Source: Drechslerella dactyloides (Eukaryota > Ascomycota > Orbiliomycetes > Orbiliales > Orbiliaceae). Taken from it: a DNA stretch of 64,000 bases. A model generated the notes under the pieces. The model was not told the DNA's origin, ran no database searches, and saw nothing but the letters and a program-made list of their open reading frames with translations. Positions 26,330 to 38,239 of this stretch are shown here, in pieces. Location: contig JAGTWJ010000017.1 of the NCBI GenBank assembly GCA_020064725.1, positions 186,001 through 250,000 on the forward strand, given 5' to 3'. Positions within the stretch are counted from its first letter, which is position 1; the number at the start of each line of letters is the position of its first letter. Position numbers and translations under genes: made by a program.

Positions 26330-29300
26330 CTACAAGTCTATATCCCCCCTTTCACCCTTCACCCACTTCTCCCACGCCCGCCAATACCCCTGCTCGAGAC
26401 TCCGCACCCATCCCTGGGTGTCGAACAGCGCGCTCTTCCATCTACCCATCACCAACGCCTTCCGCATCTCAACCAGCTCTCCACTCCCCATCCCGTCGGC
26501 GGTATACACCACGGACTCAGCAAGCTCTACCGCCCGCTCCTCGTACATCTCCTCACTGTCAACAACCAGCCGGTCGGTAACGTCGCGCCCGCACCGCCCA
26601 TTGTCATCAGGCACCGCGGACCGAACGATACTCGCCGCGATCCGCGAGCACATCTTGTATTCGTGCCGCGGAAACGTCAGCAGTGGGCTGCCGCTCCACA
26701 GGACGTCGGCGGCCGTCGTGTGCGCGTTGCATTCCGGCGTGTCGAGAAACAGATCGCACACACGGGCGCGCGAGATGTGCTGGTCCTTCGCCGCCACGTC
26801 CGTGAAGATGATCCGGCTGGCGACCTCCTCGCCTGCCCACAGCCGCGCGAAGCGCAGGAGATTCGCCTCGCCGAGATCCGGGAAGCGCAGCAGCCAGAGA
26901 ATCGCGTTCGGCACACGCATGAGTATGCGCAGCCACGTGCGGAACGTTGTCGGCTCAATCTACACAGCAACATAACAGTTAGCATCGAACGTAAATGACA
27001 GTAGAGTGATGTAACCCACCTTGTACAGCTGGTTGAAATTGCCCAGAATCACCTTATCATCCCCCAGCTCGGGAAACAGCAACTTGCGCATCCGCCACCG
27101 CCGTGCCTGCTCTTCCACCCAACTAAGCTGGCCATCTTTGGAATCAGGCGAACTCTGCTTATGATCCGTGCAGAAGAACGTGTTTTGCGAATAAATCACA
27201 TTCTCGCCATACACCCAGCTGCCCTCCTCGTAGTCCTCGCCCTCCCACTCGCAAACGCCGCCGGCAGCCTCCTGCGCGGGGAAACTGGCATCCCGCGCCC
27301 ACGGCCGCAGCATAGCACGCGGCACCGCCGTCTCGTCCGCGTAGATGTAGTCGCACCATTCCGCGCCGAGGGTGCCCGCGAAGCCCATGAAGCTCATCTG
27401 CAGCGGCGCAGGCTTGGCCGCGAAGACCTCGTTGCGTGCGCCCCGGGTGAAGCCATTCAGGTTGACGAGGACATGGATTCCGTCATCCTGGATCTGGCGG
27501 ACGAGTTTCTCAATGTTCCAGGACGCCGCGTCGCGGAACACGGGGGCCTCGCGCTCGATCTTCTGGCGGTGCTGGGAGCCGTCGCTCGCGGACGTCGCGT
27601 AGCAGAACGCCTTGACGCGCTTGGGGTCGTGGAAGCCGAAGACGCTCTGCATCAAGTGCGCGAGCGGATGGTTGTTGAAGTCCGACGACACGTACCCGAC
27701 GTGCAGGGCGGGTGCCGGCGGTCTAGGTGGCCGGGCCACCAGCGGTGGTAGCCACGGCGACTTGAGCGTCGAGCACGAGATTCTCAACCCGTTCCGCTGC
27801 GAGATCATGCGCACTTGCGAAACCGACAGCGGGCAGGTGAACGTGTGGAATGGGAGCACCGTCGGTGCATTCGGCACAGACAGCGCACCGGGAAGCGTCG
27901 GCCGCTTGTACTCGTCCGGCTGCTTCGTCACACGGTCGACATACAGGTCTTGGTACCACCGCCAGACCAGTTTCTTGGAGATCCTCTCGACCAGCTGCAC
28001 GAGCTTGGCCCCCTGCCAGCTCTGTCCCTTCCACCGTTCCAACATGGCACGGAACCTGCTCTTGCGGGCCTCGCTCCACGGCTTGCTGTCCGCGCGCTGC
28101 ACGTCTCCGAGCAGCGCCTCGACAAGCACGGGGCTGAACACGCCTTTCCCCCATTCCCGGCCCTCGGCCAGCTGCCTCTCCACAATCTCCACCACCTTGC
28201 GCATCCAGCCGGCGGCGGCCTTCCCCTTCGAGTCGACCAGCAAGCCGTCCGCACCAACATGCCACCGGTCGATCCGCCCGCCGACCACCCCGCCGCGGCC
28301 AAACCAGTCGCACACGCTGTTGAGCGCGTTCGACAGCCCGCAGACGGCCTCCGCGAAATCAGGGTTGACCTCCACCGCACGTTTATAGTATCGTATCGCG
28401 TCGGCGACGTGTCCCTGGTCCTTCACGGCATTCGCCAGGTTGGCCAGCGCGATATCGAACCGCCCATCGCAGTCGACCGCCTGCTCGTACATCTTGATCG
28501 CAGCGGGCAGGTTGCCCATGTCCTTGAGCAGGCTGCCGAGATTCGTGTAGAGATGCGCATGGCGGGGGTCCAAATGCAGGCCGTAATAGTAGTACCCAAG
28601 CGCGAGTGCGACTCCGCTGCCGGGCGCAAGGCCGGGAATCTGCGGCAGCGGATTGTTGAGCGGATAGACGACCGACAGCGGGGAAGACTGCTGCACGCTG
28701 GCGAGCAGAATGCCAACATTGTTCGCGGTCGACGGCGAAGGATGCAGCGCAAGAGAGAGGTAATACAGCGCCAGGATATCCCGAACGCTGCTCGCCGCCT
28801 TGCCGACTTCCTTCCCCGCGGAGATGGCGTCCTGGTAAATCTTCGCCAGCGACAGCAGCGAATTGCTGGTGGTATTGATCGCAGCCTTTCGCGCATGGCC
28901 GGCAGCAACATGCTTGAGCCCCGGCAGTTCGCCATGAGGCGGGAACAGCAGCTTGGCCGTGCGTAACGCGCGGTCAGGGCTCAGCAGCAGCGGGTCTCTC
29001 GACCCTCTGATGATGCCGCTCCCCGCCATTCCTATCGCCTCCTCGACAGCGACGGACAGCACGTCTAGTATGCGCGCGATAAGTCCCTCGATTCCTCCCT
29101 CGGGGCTCATCAGCGTGCCTAGCAGCACGGCGTCCTCGAACGCTTTAGCCGCCTGCAGATTCTGGCCCATCGAATACAGCATGTTCCCCTTGGCATGTAT
29201 CAGCTGTAGCAACCTGCCGTTCTCCACGGGTGGGATCATATACAGCGGGGTCACTGCCAAGCCTATACCGTTACTAGTATTACTCGACGACGAAGACGGC

Positions 29301-31882
29301 GGCGCCGGATGATGCGCCGTCCGCTGGGAAACGTAATCGCCATCCTTCACACCTCCGTCGGGGCTACCCTGCGGCGAGCTCATCGAGATGACGCCATTAG
29401 ACTCATCCGTCGACATTGAGTCCACCGAGCAGTTATTCGCCCACAGCGACTCCTTGGCCGTCTGCCGCCGGATCGAGCTCTCCACGTAATCTATCCACGT
29501 GACCGCCTCGGCCGTGCGCTTGTCCGAGCAGAGCAAGGAAACCAGGTGCTCGACAGCCTCAAAGTACGCCGGCCGATGCTTCACTGCACGCACCCAGAAT
29601 CGCTCCGCCTCCATCTTGTTCCCCATGGACAGCGCCGTGGAGCCCAGATTGGCGAGGGCCTCCACGAACGTCGGATCAATGTCGATAATCTGCTCGTACC
29701 GCAGCCGCGCCTTCTTGATATCGCCAAGCGCATACGACAGACACCCAGCCAGCAACATACCTTCCAGCCACGTCCAGTCGTCCTCCGCGCATTGTTTCTC
29801 CAGCATTTCTAGGGCGTTGTTGGCGATCTGTAATTGTGCAGGTATTATGTTTGACGGCTGCATCGCAATCGGCGACCCGTTCGGGCTGTGCTGCGCATGA
29901 AACGCAGCCTGCTGGTCATAGCGAGGTTGGTACATTGGCGGGTCGGCCCGTAGAATCCTGACATCTGACGGCTGCTGCAGTTGCTGCATCTGCTGACGTC
30001 TTCTCATGTCCACTATGCTAGTCATACTCGACGCCCTTTGCTGCAGGCCGAACCGCCTGCTGGGCATATCCGCAACATACGGCACCTGCTGGCGTGAAGC
30101 TATGGCCATGAGGTCCGGCCGAGCTTCGTCTTGGAAGCTGTTGAGGCGCCTACGCTTTGAGGCGGATGCAACACTCTCGGGCTCCCTGTGCATGCTCGGA
30201 TCAAACGACCTTATGGTATTGCCAACCGGTAGCGTATACGCATCCCTAGCACCAAGCGCGCCGGCTGCGGCTGTAGGATCGGAGAAATACCTCTGCAGCT
30301 CCGGTCGATATTTAGCTCCGTGTCTCCAGATACCGTTTGTTATGCTCTTTGTCGTCAGCCCGATGTGACGGGGTATCGGCTGGATCCTTCCCTTGCCGTA
30401 CATGGCGGTCTGCTGTTGCTTCATAGTTATCAGGTCCATGTATGCGTCGTTGCAGTAGGTTAGCATCGCGTCGCGCTCCATGCATTGCGAGGATAATGGA
30501 GATTTTTGAAAGGGCTTTCCGGCAACTGCAATTGCACCGCCTTGCAGCGGTAGATGGACGTGCGACATCTGCGACGATAGCTGCTGGTAAGGAGTGATAT
30601 TGGCCTGCTGCGCGACGATCGGGCCGGACATCTGAGGCGGGTATACGTATAACTGGCGGTTAGTAACCAAGCCCTGCCCGCCATCGATGCCGACGCCGAG
30701 GTTTGCTGACGGCGACCAAGCAGGGGCCGGCGAGTTGAATCCGAGAACGGCAGGCATCGGGCCGCCGTCCTGCACGAGCGCACCTAACTGAGGATACGAT
30801 AACGCCGGGTGATTTGGCGGTAGAATTCCGTGATTCAATAGAAACTGTTGATGCTGAAGCTGTTGCTGTTGGAGGGTGTGGGCCATAGGCAGTGCATTAT
30901 TATGATGAGACGGAGGGAACGTAGGCGTCAGGGACTGTCGTCGATGAAAGTCAAGCTGAACAGGAGTGGCATTATTGCTCCTGCTTGGGAACGCGGAGTC
31001 ATCCAGGGGCTCATGCTGGAGAGCAGCATTGACGGCGAAATTACCTTGCAGATGGGCGCTTCCAGAGGCGGCGGGTATGCGGCTGAGGTCCGTAATCTGG
31101 GGTACCGAACCCGCGGCCGGGAAAAACGGCTGCTGCTGCTGCTGGCCGACATTGTAGGTTCGTAAGTTCTCATTATTGCTGGTATATGACAGCGGAGTCT
31201 GGGTGGAGAATGTCTGGTTTGTCGGCGTGAGAGGTTCGTTGAGGTCTTGAAGCGCAGCGTTCGGGAAGGGGGTGTTATTATTGATAGGTGTTTGATATTG
31301 AAACGGGTTTGAGGATATTGCTGCACCAATGTTGTTCGGCAACAGACCCGCGTTCGCCAGAAGGATATGTTTCCGCGGCCGGCCAACGGCGGCATCATTT
31401 GGGGCGCCATCCAGCTGCACGACGCCGCTGCCGCCGGGGAAATGCATCGGCGGAGCGGCGTCGAATCCACCAATTACCATCCCGCCGCCTGGCGTTTTCC
31501 TCCGCAGCAGGGTCTCCGCAGGCGTGGGTCGCGACGGGAGCGGAGAGGCGTATATTACCGACTGTCGAGGATTCTGTTCGACGGCCGGGGCGCTCGAGGG
31601 CCCATTGGCGTTGTAGCCGACTGCTGCAGCTCCTCCCATGGGCAGCAGTTTCGCAGAATCCGATATGGCACGTTGTACAGGTGTTCTGGGCGAGTCGGAC
31701 TGGCGCGAGGCGTTTGCTTTATTAGTGGGATTCGCGAAAGAGGTAAGGAGGGGTCTCGACGGAGCGGAGGGTGTCTGAGCGCCATTGCTGGGCTGGAAGG
31801 GCGGGAGAAGCTCTGCGGGATGGCGAAGGAGTGCTGCTGCTGGTTGCGGCTGCTGCTGCTGAAGCAAGGAGCCGAAGGACAT
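26330..31882 (-). CDS. O-GlcNAc transferase (OGT), GT41 family
   Basis: Predicted 1830-residue enzyme that transfers GlcNAc (or another sugar, as in SPINDLY-type members) from a nucleotide sugar to Ser/Thr of nuclear and cytosolic proteins. Two exons: 27020-31882 and 26330-26959, with a 60-nt intron in phase 0. Residues 1-690 are low-complexity and rich in Gln, Asn, Pro and Ser. TPR units follow from about residue 690 to 1200. The catalytic part starts near residue 1395 with VGYVSSDFNNHP, which holds the conserved His, then GIHVLVNLNGFTRGARNE. Exon 1 ends exactly on NFNQLYK, whose Lys corresponds to the catalytic Lys of human OGT, and exon 2 begins IEPTTFRTW. The sugar-nucleotide motif CNAHTTAADVLW is present. 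The region between the catalytic lobes is much shorter than in animals. The protein is long mainly because of its disordered N-terminus. Reading through the intron would give a 1640-residue form without the C-terminal lobe. Confidence 0.93.
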
Positions 31883-32591
31883 GCTTCAGAGACCAGACGC
31901 GGTCGAAGGGGGGTGAAGAAGGAGAACGACAAAGAGCACAAAAGAGATAGAGAAGAACAAAGGGGACGGATGAGTAGAAAAGACGATGGTTGTGTTTGTC
32001 GATGTATGTGTGATAAAGAATATGCAGGGTCCAAGAAATATGGAGATCTCGTGACGACGATTGATAAGTGTGTGGTGATATGATTGAGGGAAAGCGGGTA
32101 ATAAGATGTAACTAGCGGCAATAATATACGCCCTCGCTAATATAGTCGGAATCTGGATTATTTAGGTCGTAGATGACGGAGGGAAGGGAGGAGCTGTAAC
32201 TATGTTGATCCGACGAAGGCGCGGCGAGAGGGAGGAAAGGTGCGTGAGGGTGGGTACGGGAGGCCGAATGCGAGTAATCAGCGATCCAAGGCTGCGGACC
32301 CACCAACCAACGTTAGCCAAACGGTCCGACGAAAGGCGGAATGCTCACCAGGACAACAGGTGACGGCGGGCGCGGGCGTGCTGGTATTAAATTTCGTTTC
32401 TGTAGGTGCATGTATGATCGGGGAGACGGATGGGAGCGGTCATGGTGGTGATAATGTAATGTAATGAGGGTTACATGCGGTGTGCAGGGGCGGTCCCTTA
32501 CCTTGATGGGCCCGATACCACAGACGAATGATATCAAGTATGTGTATGTGTGTGAAAGTATGGATGCGGTAGGAGGTTGACTCGTTCGCTG

Positions 32592-32617
32592 GTTCGTTCG
32601 TTCGCTCGCTCGCTCGC
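32592..32617. repeat. GTTC/GCTC tetranucleotide tract
   Basis: Consecutive GTTC units change to GCTC units. It lies about 0.7 kb upstream of the OGT start codon and may be in its promoter. Confidence 0.7.
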
Positions 32618-33475
32618 CGAAGGACTTTGACAGTATAAAATATGAAAAAGAACGGACAAAAGAAAAGACGCACTGGGGAAGCTGAGAGAAGGGCGTCACG
32701 GAGCCTTCATTTCAAAGGCCCTCCCCCGGCTCGCAGTATCGATGCAGATGTGTTTGTGAATGGCGTTTCCTCCGCTTCGCTCGCGGCGGTCGCAGGAGGG
32801 GCGAGGAAGAAGGATGGGAAGAAGGATGGAGGAGAAGGAGAGGAGACGGAGCCGGGCCTGAGACGGGTAGCGGGTCCAGCTTTGGAGATTCGCGAGAGGT
32901 CCGTATCGTATTGGGTGGTGGAGTGTCGTTTGTGTATCGTGGGTCTGTTGGGCTGCCGGTGTGTATCAGGACAGGGGGCCCAGCTAGGATGGATGTGGTG
33001 TATCGAAGGAGGCGTCCGTCGGCGTCAACGGGAGGCAGCTTCAGCTGGGCCGTAGGTACGAAACGGAAGGATGGAAACGTCGGAGCAGGCCGGGTGCCGA
33101 TGTCGCCGCTGATGCTGCTGATGCTGATGCTGAGGTTATGATGATGAAGAGGGAGGAGTTGGTGAATCGACGGAAGGTGAGGAGGAAGAAGGAAAGAAAA
33201 GCACACTAACTAGCCGCTACGTAATGCGTTAGGATGTAAGCACAGCACAGGAGAAGAGGTCGAACGACGGACCAGTTGGAGCAGAGCCAGGGGACGGACG
33301 AGGCGAGGGAGGAGGGCTGAAATTGAGATGACCCCGGCCGGCCGGCAGGCAAGCAGGCAGGCAAACAGTCCGGTCAATCAGAAGCCAGAAGCCAGCGTCG
33401 TCGATGTCGCATGCATATGTATGTATGTCTGAGGGCGGTCAGCCCGCGTGCGAACACAGCAGGACGTCTGAAAAA

Positions 33476-33530
33476 GTGGTGATGGTGGTGGTGGTGGTGG
33501 TGGATGATGATGATGATGAGGAGGAGGAGG
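33476..33530. repeat. compound triplet repeat (GGT)n(GAT)n(GAG)n
   Basis: Adjacent arrays of GGT, GAT and GAG triplets. On the minus strand they read as poly-His, which accounts for the spurious open frame at 33374-33865. Confidence 0.85.
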
Positions 33531-34426
33531 GCGTCCGAGGGACTGTCTTGAATCGAGCGGCGCAGGGGAAACAGCCGGCGGGCAGGCTGCAAACCCGGTG
33601 CAGCGCGCAGTGCAACGTCGGCGGAAGAGTTTAGCCCCTTCCTTCTTGCGACACTAGCACCGCATGGCCAAGTCCCACATCCTCTGCTCTCGTAGGTACG
33701 TCTTTGGTCTACGGATGGCAGCTTGCATGATGGACTGGCTTCCTGTCGGCTGCATGCACCAAGCAAAGAGGCGGTTTTATCGCGGCGCATGAATCCATTT
33801 CCATCTGCAGCCTCAATGCCACAGCTCTCTCTCTCTCTCTCGACAAACGACATCACGACCAACATTGCACCTCGCCTCGAACGGGATACATCAACCGCAC
33901 GGCTAGCTATCTATGGAAGACGTCCAACTAGGAGGATTCGACCGCATCGATCAAATGGAAACATTCGAGAAATCCTTCGGGAACGAAAACGATATGTCTG
34001 CATCATATCATTCGAAGCGCCTGGGGGCCTGTCTGCAAGCTGCATGCACCGCCTGCCCCGCAGCCCAGCGCCAACCTCAGCTTTGCCCGGCCTTAGCTGT
34101 CCGTGCTCAGTCCGCCACGCTGCAGCCCAAGACGATAGTGCAAGACATCCGACGTGATACGATATCAACGGTACGTTTCGCGCGGGATCATGTGTGCCGA
34201 CCGGCTCAAACTCACCTGAACGAGCCCGTATACCCATACAGTTAATGTATACAGCTAATGGAGACCGGTTAGATCGTGTGCTCGGTGTCTAGCTATCGTC
34301 AGACGTATCCAGGTAATGAATCAATGGCTACTAATTGCACTCGTCCAGGCCTGGCTACCGTTGCCGTAGCCGTTTATTTCAACGCCCTCCGACGGCCCCT
34401 CCCTTCCGGATCAAAAGAGCCCTTTC

Positions 34427-34427
<1 letters not shown>

Positions 34428-34456
<29 letters not shown>
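34428..34456 (+). repeat. G29 homopolymer
   Basis: Twenty-nine consecutive G in intergenic DNA. Long G runs are rare in nuclear genomes because they form quadruplexes and slip during replication. The length may be inexact because such runs are sequenced poorly. Confidence 0.85.
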
Positions 34457-34458
<2 letters not shown>

Positions 34459-35276
34459 AAACCATACTTCGTGGTATCCCACAGTAATACGAGTCCAAAG
34501 CATACTATTAACAAATTTGTATAGCGTAAAGGAATATGCCTAACAGCGAACAGAGACAAATGAAAGAAAAAAATATATTAAAATCTCTGCATCAGATACA
34601 TCGCTTACATGTATGGCATGGGCCGAGGGAGGAGAAAGCCGAGCAGGCCCACCCGAACAAGCAAACCCGGCGAGAAAACCACCAAAAACCCAATCCACAT
34701 CCACCTGCTGTCACTCTCGCAAAACCTGACGCCCGCGTTTCAGACAGCTGGCTATTAGCGGACGGACCAAAGGTTAGCTTCGTTAGTCAGCTCATGGAAT
34801 AAATTAATCGACGGCCGGATGATCGGACGAGCTCATCGACAGACGCACATTAGCTGCGTCGGCCTGCATGCACTAACCAGCCGAACTAACGTTATAACCT
34901 TCCGCATTCCGCTGTGACGTACCGATGGACATATCACCAAATTAACATGCATCCATGGTTAACTTTTTCTTGACTCGCTACGCACATTCCGATCGAGCTC
35001 GCCGTCCGCGATTAAGATCACACATTTTTTTTAAAAACCCACTAGTCGAATTCTGCGTGAAGGGGATACTTCTTTTTTGGATTCTCATGTTATCTCACCA
35101 GATATTCTGCTGGGTGTCATAAAGTATGCTTGCTATGCAGGCTGAAAACTCAACCGGGATCCCAAGTAGACTTCCACATGCCGGCCATGCGCAGACACAC
35201 ACACAATCACTCACGCTACGCATGCACTGCACTTACAGATGTCTCTCACTGACATGATATGACAGCTCTGTCTGCA

Positions 35277-35292
35277 ATGTATGTACATACAT
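35277..35292. repeat. 16-bp perfect palindrome ATGTATGTACATACAT
   Basis: The sequence equals its reverse complement and consists of alternating purine and pyrimidine. Further TACGTA/ACGTAC units follow within 20 bp. It lies in gene-free DNA. Confidence 0.55.
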
Positions 35293-37905
35293 ATGTGCAG
35301 TACGTACATATCTCCGTCGCCGACGACCGGCTAACCCAGACCGTCGACTGCAGTAACTGGCGGCGCATGCATGCATGCAGACGTACAAGTCCTTACTCCA
35401 TCTGTCCACGCACATCCAGTCCAACAACCCGAGACTGCTTATCCAACGACCACGCATTTTCACCAATCAATCGTGAAGACACCCTTCAAGCTTCCGAGTA
35501 GTTCTTACATACCCAGGTGCTCGACATGGATCGATCCTTTGTCGTGCATGCCGAGAGACAATCGACAGCGGCCGTTGATGAGTCGACTGCCAATCCAATG
35601 TCCCTGTAACGGATCGCCGCCAGGATATCTGCCGGCTGCCTACCCACCAGCGGTAATCCGACCGCGAAATGCGGCCGGCGAATGGGGCCCGGCAGCTCTC
35701 GCCGCCAACCCCGCCAAGCTGTTGGCAGGACGTGCGTGCCGCCAGTGGTGTGATCGCGTTAGCAGACTCCACCTGCAGCCCTCGCCGCACATCCGAGCAC
35801 TCTGCACTACCAACTCCATACCAGATATACTTCGTAATAGTTGAAACACCATTCAATTCTGTATATTCATCGTGCACGTTGGCGGCGAACCGAGACTCTG
35901 CTCCTCCCATTCACCCGGAATAAAATGAAATGCATAAAAAACTCTTCGCAACGAAAACAACATCAAGTCAAGTCAGCACGACAAAAATTGAAAAAAAATC
36001 CAACACATGACGGTCAGCACAGACGTCCCGCCTTCCCGATCCAGTAAACCTTCTTCCCAGTCCATCCAATCCGAGACCTTCCGTCCAGCTCCAGACGTCC
36101 ATTTAGAAGTCCCATTTAGAATTCGAACATTCCTAGACGAACCTTAACTATAGTCAAACTTCTGTTCTGAACTTTAACCGTCAGCGAGCTTCCAACAGTG
36201 CCATAAACATGCGCATGCTTTGCAAGCTTTGTCCCAGGCGCAAAACGCCCCGGGCCTCCTCGGCCCAAGCTAAGGCCTATCAGCGCCCGCTGCTAAGCGC
36301 CGTGGCTCCCACGTGCACACCACATTAAACGGCTCGACCGTGAGCAATTAATATTATGGCGATAGTAAGATTAAAAAGGCTTGATATACCGGTGCCACTA
36401 TCACAGCGGGGAGTCTCGACCGCGACGCGACCTGGCGTTGCCAAGTAATATATCCTGACATATACAGGTCAGGGAACAGCATTTTGCTTTACCCGCGGAA
36501 AGTACCGGGCTGGAAGTATCGACTCACGCGATAGGTCTTGCCTAGTTCATGAATGGTGAGCTGTGTGCATCACAATACCCAATGAGGTCAATCGACGACA
36601 AATCCAACTATCGATCCAGCTAGCATCGAAGCTCATGAACGTCTGTTGGGTGGCAAGCTTCATATAATAGTGCTCGCGTTTTTATACCCATGCATGTATA
36701 ACATCATCGATATATATATCCACCGCTCGTAAAAATCATCATATTAAATAAAATGACATCGAGTCCGCAAACCGCCCTCCAGGCTTCTAGACACTCTCAA
36801 CCATTCCAAAATTCCAAACTTATAAAAAGCAAGACTCCAACGTTGCAACCTCACAATTTACCAACGCTAACACCCGCTCCCAGTCGTAGATATCGATATC
36901 GAAAGTTGGGCCGTGGCCGGCCATCTCACGGATTATATTACTGGTTGCTTTCGGCATCTTGGCCTCGGACTTCAGCTTCGTGGCCGTCGTGACCGGGCCC
37001 CTCGAGTATTCCAGCTCTGAGGCATGGCGGCAGGGAGATAAACCTGATCACTTACCTGCGTCGATATATATTCGGTACCGGTAGGCAGCTTCGATTGTGA
37101 ATATCTACTGATAACTGGAATTTTCCCTCCCGAACCTTGCAAGATAACGCGCAAGGCCACACAAGAGAGACTAGCGAGCGTGCGATGGACGTTTATATTT
37201 AACAGCAAAATATTATCTCAAAAACGTATTTGAAGATGAACAGTCAATAGCGCCATAGCAGCTTCAAGACAAGACCTCGAAATCAGTCCGGCTTAATTGA
37301 TCGAATCATATATATACAGCAATCGGAAGCTAAAGCATAGCAGTTGTACTCGAGCTATTCAACCATGTCAGTTAAATGAAGCTACGCAGCGCATTTGAGC
37401 AGTAGACGGATAGAGTCGTCCATCGATATTAGTAAAATCTTGAAATAGGAAATGTCAAAGAATTCCGGACGGAGTAAGACTATGGATAAGACAAGTATCT
37501 TGCAAAGGAGGGAGTGCTCGAGATGTAGTTTGCACGAGGTACATGATGTGAAAAGGAGAGAGGCACTGCTGTGTATAGAATCTCAAATAATCGCCCGAAC
37601 GAACAGAAAAGAACACAAGAAAGATACTATAATTAGTCAGAACACCGTTAGAAGATGCAGACATGGGGGAGATGATCAGAACACCGCAACATGCTGTAGA
37701 AGTAGGAGAAGTCGCGAGTAGTGTCGGTAGGGGAGTGAAGATGGTAAAAAGTATGCGTGTATGTCCAAGGTGCTTGAAATATAAATCCCCCATGGGGAAC
37801 CTGCGCCGCAAAGCCGTATAAAAATGTAAGTTTTTACCTAGGTCAAAGCAGCAGGATATAATGGATGCCTTCCAATTCTGTGTAACCTGTCAAAAGTCGA
37901 ACCAC

Positions 37906-38190
37906 TCAACCGAAAACTGTGGGAAAGGCCGTTTGAACTATCTGATAGAAGCCTCTATCAGCATCAAAGGCAGCCATTCTCGTAGCATCAGATACGTAGT
38001 CATAAATATCTTCCAGCTGGGCCATCGGGTATGGATCGAGATTCACGTTTTCATTCACGTTTCCGAAATCGTGACAAAGTCTCACTGAGCTGGCATTCAT
38101 TGGCTCACCCTTACGCCTCTTCGCTAAAACCAATTGCGATCTTCAAGAGTTCCTTCTTCACCGGTATAATGTAGTAACCGTATAGCGCCA
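37906..38190 (-). pseudogene. Ty3/gypsy reverse transcriptase fragment
   Basis: On the minus strand a 75-codon frame reads VLAKRRKGEP, then RLCHDFGNVNEN, DPYPMAQLEDIYD, and AFDADRGFYQI. These line up in order with the first RT motifs of gypsy elements (V-K-K-K-D-G, R-x-C-V-D-F-R-x-L-N, Y-P-x-P-x-I-D-D-I, and L-D-L-x-x-G-Y-x-Q-I, where the third motif's Asp is the first catalytic Asp). A preceding piece, GYYIIPVKKEL, sits in another frame and suggests one frameshift. The frame ends at a stop just after TAFPTVFG, and the YxDD region and the rest of the polyprotein are absent. It is a fossil, not a working element. It ends about 50-100 bp from the stop codon of the nuclease-kinase gene on the same strand. 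Confidence 0.7.
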
Positions 38191-38239
38191 TCGCCCGTGC
38201 TAGGATACAGGTCCTCAAGGCTGGCTCCCTCTATTATTC

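Larger units (their letters stand above)
31883..37905. other. OGT upstream region and gene-poor repeat-rich DNA
   Basis: The first 1-1.5 kb upstream of OGT is presumably promoter and 5' UTR, with TC-rich stretches on the coding strand. Beyond about 33.3 kb I see no supportable gene. The stretch holds a GTTC/GCTC tract, a triplet array that produces a false poly-His ORF, a CT tract near 33824-33841, a run of 29 G, and several long palindromes. Open frames near 35.4-35.9 and 37.4-37.8 kb have no recognisable domain. Confidence 0.45.

Noticed and set aside
27815..28966. 383-codon plus-strand open frame inside the OGT gene
   Set aside because: Antisense to a well-supported coding exon and lacking any domain.
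33374..33865. minus-strand frame with a long poly-His run
   Set aside because: Produced by the GGT/GAT triplet array; no domain on either side.
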